Origin: Diphasiastrum complanatum
Taxonomy: Eukaryota > Streptophyta > Lycopodiopsida > Lycopodiales > Lycopodiaceae
Reading direction: 5' to 3'
Assembly: GCA_029204225.1 (NCBI GenBank)
Contig: CM055108.1
Location: 11,751,782-11,815,781 of the forward strand
Length of the DNA stretch: 64,000 bases
Positions 36,997 through 46,037 of this stretch are shown in pieces. Every line of letters starts with the position of its first letter. Position 1 is the stretch's first letter. The position numbers and the translations under genes are program-made. The notes below the pieces were generated by a model that worked only from the letters and a program-made list of their open reading frames with translations, had not been told where the DNA came from and did not search any database.

Positions 36997-37950
36997 ATGG
37001 ATCTTTCTCTTTCCTTGAACTGTAATTATAAGCGAGCATTGGAAGGTGAAGAATTAGTCAAGTGCCCTCATTGTGAATCTCTTAATACAAAGTTTCGCTT
37101 TTTCAACAATCATAAAGAGAATCAACCGAGATATAAGTGCAAAGATTGCGGCCTCACATTCACAAACAATGGGAAGGTAAGAAAAAGGAGTAAGCTGCAT
37201 GTGCATGAGCAAGAAGAGCAAGTGCTAGTCATGACTCAAAATATTGCACATGAAGAAACAACTGAATTTGAAGGATTATCTCCACCAAACACTTGGCAAA
37301 GAACATTGGAGTTGGACAAATTAGGAAGTAATTGCTTGCATTGTGGCTCCATGGATATCAAATTCCGCTATTTCAACAACAAAAAGCAAAGCCAAGCGAG
37401 ATACCTATGCAGAAATTGTCATAAAACATTTACACGGGGTGGAAAATTAAGGAGCGGGACTACGAAGCTGGTTAATTCAGTGCAACCAAGCCCCCGTGAT
37501 TATAACGTCAAATCCCCTATAATTGAGGAAAATTTCGACAATATTGAAGCATCACCACCAACACTTGATCAGGGTTGTTGGGACGACTACAACGTCTTTG
37601 ACATTCAAAACGAAACTTTATTGAACATATTCACGGAAGAAGATGCAAAGCTGGTTGAAGATTGGATTGGAGGATTGACAGTTGATCAGCTTATGCGCAA
37701 TATTGAATCTGATCAAACATGTGCTATGGGAAATTCGTATATGTACGAGGATCAAAGTCGCAGCAATATGCATACTGAAAGCCTTGAAGCAACCGAGCTC
37801 CCAATTGAAGATAATTTGGACAATGACTATCTACTCAACATTGAAGATTTGCAGTTCACAATGGAAGATTTGGGCAAGCTCGACTTTCTAGAGGACATTG
37901 AAGATTTGCTGGATTCATTGGAGAGTCATAGTCCAAACAATACTACATAG
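36997..37950 (+). CDS. Dof-type transcription factor with two tandem zinc fingers, 317 aa
   Basis: Dof proteins are plant-specific DNA-binding factors with a single CX2CX21CX2C finger that recognises AAAG cores. Here two such fingers are present: Cys 23, 26, 48, 51 and Cys 113, 116, 138, 141, each with the typical NTKF/DIKF and FNN pattern. The usual RYWT and NVPVGGG parts are not kept (LTFTNNGKVRKRS and KTFTRGGKLRSG instead), so DNA specificity may differ. A basic stretch follows each finger. Residues about 195-317 are acidic, with repeated Asp/Glu-Leu patterns (EDLGKLDFLEDIEDLLDSLE), which looks like an activation domain. The start is the first ATG after an upstream in-frame stop at 36943. 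The 317 codons are fully open. Nuclear location is expected. Confidence 0.85.
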   Translation: MDLSLSLNCNYKRALEGEELVKCPHCESLNTKFRFFNNHKENQPRYKCKDCGLTFTNNGKVRKRSKLHVHEQEEQVLVMTQNIAHEETTEFEGLSPPNTWQRTLELDKLGSNCLHCGSMDIKFRYFNNKKQSQARYLCRNCHKTFTRGGKLRSGTTKLVNSVQPSPRDYNVKSPIIEENFDNIEASPPTLDQGCWDDYNVFDIQNETLLNIFTEEDAKLVEDWIGGLTVDQLMRNIESDQTCAMGNSYMYEDQSRSNMHTESLEATELPIEDNLDNDYLLNIEDLQFTMEDLGKLDFLEDIEDLLDSLESHSPNNTT

Positions 37951-40089
37951 CAAACTATATATTGCTCTTCTTTCTATATCAACAGACATTCAATAATTGT
38001 AGGCTTGAGATTTCATTCTTTCTCCCATAGCTTTTTCTTGCTTTGTATCATCTCTTCTTCTACATACTCCCTTAATAATTCCCATTGAAAAACAATCTTG
38101 TGTTGCTTTGCTACATGTAATTGGGTTGATTATTCCATTGCCCATTGGTAGTAGATCCATGAGTCACGTCTTAATATCCTATCTTGAGCAAACAAAAAAA
38201 ATTTGTAAGAAGAATATTTAAAACTTCGTTGAAGACACTAATATGAAGCATCAGGGTCTTGAATATTAGTGCACCTTGTTTTCTTACATATACTAATTAT
38301 GGGTCATTATATTTAATTAAATAAAACTTTTTAAATGTTACTTCTACACTTTTGTCACAAATCACATTACCACAATACAAGCAAAAACTACTTCAAGAAG
38401 TCTTTTTGCACTCCTCTCATCATACTTATGGTCTATTGCTCACCAAAAAAATGCCTATGGGACAACGGATACCCTCATGCGACTACCTTTTTTGGGGTGC
38501 GCAGGCTTCCACACTGCCAACACTTGCCATGTAATGTAACCACAAAAAAGGACATGTATTGCATATAATTCATTTTTGCCAATACAACTATAAGGGAGTA
38601 TGTTTTGTCCTTGAGGGAGAATGTGGGAGATGTTGGAGTGTTTTAAGATACTATATTAGTATTGTGTTCTTTCTCCAACAATCTAAAGGTGTGAGTATGT
38701 AGGAAATGGTGGTTATAGTATTTTTTTCATTAATCTAGTACTACTCTTATCATTGTCTTCTATCTTTACAAACATCAAAACAAGTTTAAACAATGAAATG
38801 ATGAATGTAAATAAACAATAACCAAGACAAATGAGCTCATCCAGAACACTTTGACACTACTTCCATCCCCTAGCACTAGTCTAACTATCCAAATATTAAC
38901 ATCAATCACTGAGCAGCCCTCTCCCATGTAAGTCTTCTCAAACTATTTCAAGCTTTAACACTAGTTGCTAGTACTACTTTAGTTCTAAAAAGCACACAAT
39001 ATAAAATGGTAGCCAAATGATGGGAGAACTGGTGGGTCCTCGAGATCTCCTTTCCTACAAGCACGTATTTTCATAGCAAATGTCAATGTGAGCGATAGCC
39101 GAGTATTAATATCTAGATTTTCAAGAAATCTTGAAAAGAAAAGAGCAATAAAGACACAATGGCTTGGACACAAGACTTTCTTGAAAATTAGCTTTAGAAA
39201 TAGAAAAGCTGAAAATACACATAAAAATGTCTTTCCTTCTAGGGAGTTTGGACATTATGCGAGCAAAAAGTGTGGGTTTGGCAAGTATATTTTGTCAAAA
39301 TCTATCAACTATGGTCAATGTCAAATTCAAATTTCAAAACATTGGCCCAACTCAACCTACCAAGCATGAAAATCACATGTAATTCAAGTCAAGATGATAC
39401 ATAAGATTTTGACATGAGATCACAACATGACATTCATAACTTTTTTGGTCATTTATAGACAATATGAACGCGGTTGTGAATGTCAAGTTTATTTTGCTCC
39501 TAGTTCTACTCGTTGGCGAATAAAGTTGATACACAAAAGAAAAAATTGAAATCGTTTTATTTTGCTCCTAGTTCTACTCGTTGGCGAATAAAGTTGATAC
39601 ACAAAAGAAAAAATCTTTGTCACTTACGAGTTCTATTCATTAACAAGTAGATCTAGTAGAACCAAAAATGAAAAGAAAAATTCTTTTGACTTACTATCTT
39701 TGTTCACTAGTGAGAGTTAGCAAGGCAAAATAAATAGTTCAATTAAATTATTTTACAATGAATTTTTCAATCTTTTGAAAAGAAAATCAATATTCTATTT
39801 TGTTTTTCAAAAAGTAAAATTCAAATCAAATAAACTCTACTCAAGTAGAGTTGGCGACTCTTTTTTTTTTTTTGTCATTCGAAATTCTATAAACAACCCT
39901 TTGCTATATAAAGACCTAGAGGTTTGGTTGTCTTTATTAATAAATATTATGATTTTGGAGTTTGATATTTGTACATTAAGTTCACATATTTTCAGTTCCA
40001 TTTTATCTTAAGACTATGAAAAAAACAAGAAAAAAAAACTCACAATACTTATAGACATCTATTCACAATTTGTCCATCTTCCCTTATTG
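37951..40089 (+). other. 3' flank of the Dof gene; no further gene seen
   Basis: AT-rich and nearly identical to 5037-7175 inverted. It includes the 69-bp tandem duplication (about 39486-39613). ORFs here lack domains and are matched in the other arm only because the arms are copies. Confidence 0.5.
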
Positions 40090-40336
40090 GGAAAGGAAGG
40101 AGATGATTTGTGATTGGAACACAGCACTTGAACTGAAAGTCCAATCAAGTTTAACTACTTGGATTAACTATTTTTAAGATTTTAAACTCAACTTTACAAT
40201 TTCTTTAGAACTAAGCTATAAAATGGCCATTTAATTAAAGATTGCTTGTGCTTCTATGCTAATCAGCTACATTACTGTCAAGCTAGACTTATATTAAAAG
40301 AAAAGATAATCTTGGGCATACTCCTATTTATCTATA

Positions 40337-40921
40337 CATATGGTTTACAAATCATTTTTGATGTTTACAATTTGGCCTATGTCCAAACTTAGCATTGTCT
40401 TAGAATCGACCACACTTAGTGCACTAGTAGCATTTATGTTGAGATTGGGGTAAGTGGTGGAGGAGAGAGGAGCATAAGGGGAGCATAATGAAGAGGTATG
40501 GTGCTGGATAGAGGGAATATGGAGGTGTCGGAGGTGAAGTAGGCCTTTCAAATTCTTAAGCTAGGAATGAGAAACATGGCTAGGGGGAATTCCATAACTA
40601 GTTATTGGAATCCGGTAAGCATACTTGAACGCCTCCAAAATTTTCGTTTCAAATCGCTATGCTTCAAAACTTGGTACTCCTTTATCTGGATGTACTCTAG
40701 CGCGCATACATGAAGGTTGAGCCTATGTACAGTTCAACTGACTTGAATGGCAAAACTTTAAATTTTCCTTGGATTATGGGCCAACATAGACATCTCTTTT
40801 CCTCTATGCTAAGTTGGTCCCATAACCAGAGAAAACCTTCTTTTTCCCACATTGACTGCCAGTTCTCGAATGCCATGCCTATTGAGCTTGGTAGCATCAA
40901 ATAATCGACATGCCATTGCAA
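40337..40921 (-). pseudogene. Downstream segment of the coiled-coil locus, right copy
   Basis: The minus strand reads MLPSSIGMAFENWQSMWEKE, FLWLWDQLSIEEKRCLCWPI and KSVELYIGSTFMYA. It pairs with 4240-4815 but differs by substitutions and indels. Stops appear beyond residue 75. Family unknown. Confidence 0.45.
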
Positions 40922-41029
40922 TTCGATGTTAAGATGGCAAGGACTCCACTTCCAAAATCATTCAGAAGAAACTTGAAAATGTTCTGCACATATGTACCTT
41001 CGTCTGATTTCTCCTTGGTCGTTTTGCCT

Positions 41030-42066
41030 TAGGCTATGCTTCTGCAACGTCCTGGCTGTGGATGTCTACAGCGAGCTTCTAGTCTTTGAGATATTGTTTT
41101 AGATCTGCTACTTCCTTTTGAAGGTCAAAGATTTTGATGCAGGCTTCAACATACTCTAAGTGATCAGCAACTCCCGAACATTTGTGAGTTGCCTGAAATT
41201 GCTTCGCCAATTCTTCAATCTTCTCTAGGGCTTGCAAATATTCCTCGTGTGCATCTGGCCCAGAAGGAATTGTTGTCTCGGCGGATAGTTCATTCAGCTC
41301 GGTGAGTTCTTCTTCGACTAACACTTTGTTGTTTTCGAGCGGAAGAAGAAACTTGACTCAAAATTTTTTGAGCATCTGGTCCTGAAGACACTGCAGCTTC
41401 AAGAGATCAATCTGAATTGATCCAAAGTTGTTGCATAATTCTAAGGCAGTTTCTATCTTTATTCTCCTAGTAGTCTTGAAGAGTGGTCTGTAGAGTGGTC
41501 TTTTGTGCATTGACCTTATTAAGCTTAGTTGTCAAAGAATCAAAATTTGTCTGCAATTCTGCAGACTTGGTCGTTAGTGTCTTATTGCTGTCCTTGTATG
41601 ATTGGGCTTTGTCAATTGATTGTTGGAGAATTCCGCCCAAAGAGCGATTTCGCTCAGTCAACAACTTGTTGTCTGCCTCTAGAAATGTAATCTTCTCAGC
41701 CAACATTATAATGTTGCTGGTCATCTCGTCCGTATGTTGGAATAATTGCATCATGCTATCTTGGATGTGCAGATCATAGACATGGATTTTACCAACAATA
41801 TCCTTGGCACCCAAGAAAAATTGACGATTCCATCTGTATAAATTCTCTTTGTCGTCCTCATCCACGTTCATTGCCTCCTCATCAACCCCTTTGTCTTTGT
41901 CTTGCATCTGCGTGTCGGAGATGGTGTCCTCGCCATCCGTGGATGCAGAGCTCTTTGGCTTCTCAGAAGACCCGTCTGTAGCTAGGACGATGGCCAAAGT
42001 ATCGGCTGTAGTAGAGGGCTCAGGTATATTCTGTGCAGCAACATTTGACTCTGTTTCCTCATTCAT
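41030..42066 (-). pseudogene. Coiled-coil protein, right copy (open for 199 codons)
   Basis: From ATG at 42066 the frame is open to 41467: an acidic Ser/Thr/Asp-rich start, then a long heptad-type coiled coil (EKITFLEADNKLLTERNRSL, KTLTTKSAELQTNFDSLTTK). After the stop the homologous reading continues in pieces to about 41079 (LVEEELTELNELSAE, ALEKIEELAKQF, DLQKEVADLKQYL). Homology to the left copy begins at about residue 3; upstream the right locus is joined to gene B sequence instead of the 2370-2990 segment. There is no enzymatic motif. Confidence 0.5.
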
Positions 42067-42184
42067 TGAAAATGCTCAACATTTATACTGCAAATCTAAA
42101 AGAACCGAGTCAATTGACTTATCAAAAACCAAATCGAAAACAACTTAGTTAGGCCATTCACTAGTCTATTTGCCTTTCGTATAT

Positions 42185-43033
42185 CTGGAGCCCCGGATTG
42201 CATGATGTACCACTCTAAAAAGTCCTATACATTGCGGATGGAGAACCATCCACAACTATGTCCATCCTCTTGTTGAGTTGCCTTCAATCACAAAACGTAT
42301 AATAGGTTAGTTATGCACTCTGAAAAAAACAGATCATATTACCTATCAAATACTTGATGAGAAATACTTACTTCTACATCAACAATCTCCAGGTGTCTAT
42401 TTACAATGGCCCCATCCGGCCTTGGCAAAAATGGCAACATTCTGTTGTACATCACGTCCATTTTGGCATGGGTAGACTTTAAGGAGTTCATCTTTAAACA
42501 AAAATCCCATCTGAATCTTCCCTAAGGGTTATTATATGCATACTCCAATGCTTACTGCAAACAAGAGATAATTAGTTAAACTAAAGGAATTACAATACCT
42601 ATTAAAAATATCACTAGAATATTCTATGTAATCATTTACTTTTGGCAGTATGGAATAATAAAGACTTTGGTCTTCGAGGTTGTATGGAGAAGATACTTCG
42701 TCGCATTAGTTGGACTATGAAGGCTGTGTGAGAAAAAGGATAGCACAACACCAACGTCCTTAGTATCATCGCATGACATCTATTTACAAAATACATCAAA
42801 CCAGCCTCCACAACTGGATCTGATATATCTAAGGTCTTCTCCTTCAGGGCATCACAAAAGTCTTTATTTATGTAATTTATATAATTAACTGAACTTAGAA
42901 AAAAAGAAAATTGACCACCTAGCTTGTCAATTTCTTTGGCAACATACTCATCAAAAATTATATACCTCTCAGAATCCAAAAATGAATCTTTGGGATCAAC
43001 AGGAAATCTTACACAGATCCTTATAAAAATCAC
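42185..43033 (-). pseudogene. Ulp1-type (C48) cysteine protease domain, gene B copy I
   Basis: Ulp1 proteases cleave SUMO-like modifiers, and Ulp1-like domains are frequent passengers of plant DNA transposons. Reading three exons on the minus strand: ISDPVVEAGLMYFVN (the usual domain start) and, in a shifted frame, KTKVFIIPYCQ; then, after an acceptor near 42555, KHWSMHIITL with the catalytic-type His-Trp; NSLKSTHAKMD, where the catalytic Asp position appears to be Asn; an intron of about 90 bp with GTAAGT; and ATQQEDGHSCGWFSIRNV with the Gln-Asp-Gly...Ser-Cys-Gly active-site Cys block. Stops (including one after FSIRNV) and the Asn suggest it is inactive. It lies about 320 bp downstream of the CENH3-like frame, in the same direction. 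Confidence 0.65.
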
Positions 43034-43348
43034 CTATTAAATTTAAATTTAGATTCAATGTTATTTTATCTACAGTTGAGTTCATATCCTCGTTATTGTG
43101 AGATGGAATGGAGGGAATGGAAGAGGAACTACTTGAATAGTTAGGGGTGGTGGGAGGAGAAGAAAGCACTGCAGACTAGTGTGATGGTCCAACCAAAGGA
43201 CGAGAGATGTGAGGGGGGGGGATGGTGACTCGTTGAGTACCACGCTTTGCTTGGCAGGCCTGGTGGGCTTGGTCTGCTTTCTTCTTCGTTGAGGAACAAG
43301 ACCTCTCTCTATAGGTGGTGACCTAGAAGTGAAGCCACTCTTAAAGAC

Positions 43349-43710
43349 TTAATCGTATGTACTCCTCAGCCTCATGACAAGATGCATGTCCTGAGGCATG
43401 AGGGTAACCCTCTTAGCGTGCATTGTACAAAGCGTGGAGTCCTCAAAGAGTTTGACTTGGAAGTCCTCATAGGTAGTATGGAGGGCTTCCAGGACTGTTA
43501 TGTTCCAACAAACATCATGTGAGAGGGACCTTGTTACCAGTCTCACAGACCTGTAGAAAGGAGCACGGGGAATCAGAAGATTCGTGGTCCTCTGAAGTCT
43601 CCTGATATCCCTTAACCATGGTCTTCTAGGCCGACTACTCTCCTACCAGTTCCCACTGCCCTTTGTAGAGGAGGGCGAGGAGGCGGGGCAAATGTGGTAA
43701 GGTGGGCCAT
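43349..43710 (-). pseudogene. Centromeric-histone-H3-like fold, gene B copy I
   Basis: From ATG at 43710 a Pro/Arg-rich tail starts (APPPRPP). After a frameshift near 43645 an uninterrupted run of 97 codons ends at TAA 43349-43351. It contains the H3 alphaN and alpha1 (WLRDIRRLQRTTNLLIPRAP then FYRSVRLVTR), alpha2 (VLEALHTTYEDFQVKLFEDS) and alpha3/C-terminal signature (LCTMHAKRVTLMPQDMHL). LLIP-A-F and the Trp in loop 1 are features of plant CENH3; canonical H3 has LLIRKLPF. After the stop a basic stretch (VPQRRRKQTKPTRPAKQ) and Ser/Pro-rich sequence link to the protease domain. The gene is divergent from gene S across a CACGTG-dense promoter. Confidence 0.85.
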
Positions 43711-43930
43711 TGCAAGGTAGGGTATCGATATGACATGCCAACGAGCAGGGAAAGCGATATGAGCGATGGCGTATCGCCACGACGCGTGGGCAGGCCAGCT
43801 GTACTAGTACGTGGGTCCTTTGGCGCGTGGTAGTGATATGCGTCTAACGGGGAGTGGAAGTGGACGAAGGAAACTAAGGAGAGCCAGAGAACGAAGAATT
43901 AAGAAAGTGAAATAAGACCCAAAAATGTCC

Positions 43931-44286
43931 TTTTATACCTGTAGAACATCCCATCATATTCGCACGTGTGATGTGACAGCTCCACTCCCCGCACGTGTGG
44001 TCACACGCATCCCTCACGTGTCAGGATATCAGCGGTTTGTATGATCAGACGGCTAGCATGCACGTGCGAGGACACGTGGCGACATTTGGACCGCACATGC
44101 GTCAGAAGACGACTGAGACGTATGATAGTACAGTTGTCATGCACATGCAAGGACGCGTGTCAGGATCCGATGTGTACACGTGTCATTCAGAATGATTTTG
44201 TCGTCGTTTCCACACGTGTGGCAATTTTGACCACACATTTTGAGACACATGTACGATTCAGATGCTCTGTATTAGACTATATATAT
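43931..44286. promoter_or_regulatory. Bidirectional promoter, copy I: seven CACGTG boxes between outward TATA boxes
   Basis: CACGTG starts at 43963, 43992, 44015, 44061, 44073, 44177 and 44213. TATAAAA on the minus strand (43931-43937) faces gene B; TATATATA on the plus strand (44278-44286) faces gene S. Several sites sit in the longer palindrome CACACGTGTG. CACGTG is the core bound by plant bHLH and bZIP factors. By chance one would expect well under one site in this length. Confidence 0.75.
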
Positions 44287-44690
44287 GAGTGTCATTTCTG
44301 TAATTCAGTTTCGCATATTGAGTCCAATTAACCGGCCCGCTCCAAATCTGTTTGTACAATATCGCTACCACGCACCCAGCAAAGACATCCATAGTTGCAC
44401 TGATTCCCTGGCACGTGAGCCAAATCTGTGAAATGCACAAATCTCAAGCCGTCTTTCAGAAGGGTACCTTGTTGCAAGCAATCATAAAAATCCTTGTACA
44501 GTTTAGAAAATTTTTTCTTGTGCTCAATAACAAATCTCTCTATGTCAAACTGAAAATTGAAATAGGACAAAAAATGGGCCTGTCTATCGCTAACCTCAGC
44601 ATCAACTGGGAAAGAACTAAGAGCTTTATCATAGATCACACGAGCAGACGAGGAGGACATATCAATATGACACACCGGTTAGCAAGGGGA
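44287..44690 (-). pseudogene. Gene S copy I, N-terminal exon, inverted relative to its promoter
   Basis: On the minus strand from about 44660: MSSSSARVIYDKALSSFPVD to FVHFTDLAHVPG. Seventy residues align without gaps to S copy II (LSSF...FHSLF...MHYTDLFHF). In copy II this exon follows the plus-facing TATA in plus orientation; here it is flipped. TAACCGG at 44329-44335 and its reverse complement CCGGTTA at 44675-44681 mark the two ends of the flipped piece. Confidence 0.7.
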
Positions 44691-44699
44691 CATAAATGA

Positions 44700-45117
44700 G
44701 GTAAGTGTGAGGCTAATATGCCCAGTGATGAGGAGTTTTTGGCTTTTCAGAAAAAAGTATCCGCCACCTCCCACATATACTATTCCAGCTGACCAGCAAT
44801 CCACCATTATTGTTGGTCACAATTTAGATGCTGCTAGTATGATCCAAGCTGACGAGGAGGATTTGGTAAGTACACCTTCTCACGAAAATCATTCATTATT
44901 TAACGTGTAATTGATGACTGATCTGCTAGTTTGACTAACACTTGATTATGTGTTGTAGGATATCGTTGAAGTTGATGCCTTTGCTAGCAGGCATGGAGGA
45001 TTGAGAGAGAGACAAGGCGGGAGACAGAAGGATGCCTCATTGGCTCATTATTTGAAACATTTTTTAAATAACAAAATTTGTGTTCTTCATGAAAGGTTTT
45101 TTGTAAATGTAGAAACT
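44700..45117 (+). pseudogene. Gene S copy I, middle part (plus strand)
   Basis: The reading MPSDEEFLAFQKKV matches RPSDEEFMTFQSQM of copy II. An intron at 44866-44958 (GTAAGT...TTGTAG) lies in the same position as in the other copies. The next exon reads DIVEVDAFASRHGG, then HYLKHFLNNKICVLHERFFV, up to the breakpoint near 45117. In-frame stops occur before the intron. Confidence 0.7.
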
Positions 45118-45667
45118 TTATCGTCGATTTTTATCAAATCATTCTAAAGAGTCATCTAAGATCCAATATTCGGTTTGGAAAGATGTTATTTCTGCGACAG
45201 AAGACTTTGAAGATAAAGGAACAACAAGGGTAAAGAAGGTTGAAGTTTGGAAAAAGCTCGATAATATGATTGAAGTGCACAACAATAGAGTTTGTAGATG
45301 CAGTTCGGGTGGCTTGGGGCTCATATCATGTCACCCACTACATGGTAAGATACATTTGAACAGTGTCTTACAATTTTAGTATAACTTGCTTGATAGATTC
45401 TAACCAATGCATAAATCTTTGATATTGCAGCACATACTAAGGCATCATACATCATTTTTTGCAAAAAAGTATGGTAGTTTGAGTATATGGTCTTCACAAG
45501 GAATGGAGAAATCACATTGGCAGGCAAGAGCAGTATGCAACATGGTGGAACATCCTCAAAAAATAGTTACATCATTCAGCTATTCCAATGGTTTTAAAGA
45601 CGAGCTCAAGTTTGATACACAACAAGATCAACTGAATATCAAAGATTCAAAAAAGCATGTAAATTAA
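45118..45667 (+). pseudogene. Gene T copy I, C-terminal exons, inverted
   Basis: The plus strand reads RFLSNHSKESSKIQYSVWKD + VISATEDFED, then, after an intron ending at about 45430 (ATTGCAG), HILRHHTSFFAKKYGSLSIW + SSQGMEKSHWQARA. These correspond to the last exons of T in copies alpha and II, but the rest of T in this copy is on the minus strand. This is part of an inverted block of about 920 bp (45118-46037). Confidence 0.75.
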
Positions 45668-45799
45668 TAGCCAAAATTAGATTGATGGCATTCAATAAAG
45701 ATCAAACATGTGTGATAAAAAACTCTCAAATTTCACATACATTAAATGAAAAAGAGTACAATCATTTTTTTTCATTGTCTCTAAGGACAATTTTTGTTG

Positions 45800-46037
45800 T
45801 GTGGTCATGAAGGAATTTTTTCTTATCATACGGATCCAAAAATCGAGTGGATCGCCTTTTGCTCAAATCTATATATCCTGATAGAATCGCCAGAGCAGAG
45901 GATCTCATAGGAACATTTTTTGCACGTAATTAAACACTTTAAGAGAAACATCTCTTTTGACAAAAAATGATTCTATATGTATTTTTTGGGTATTTATGCC
46001 CTTGGGCAAAATAAGATAGGGCCTTGATGGCCATGAT
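45800..46037 (-). pseudogene. Gene S copy I, C-terminal part, inverted
   Basis: The minus strand reads MAIKALSYFAQGHKYPKNTY + RIIFCQKR, matching MAVKALSFYLGG onwards of copy II. It is fused at 46037 to the T segment PSIGGVK. Flipping 45118-46037 would restore S on the plus strand and T on the minus strand. Confidence 0.75.

Noticed and set aside
45118-46037. A programmed invertible switch (recombinase-driven) in cassette copy I
   Set aside because: No recombinase gene and no extended inverted repeats at the ends were seen; old, passive inversion is the simpler reading.
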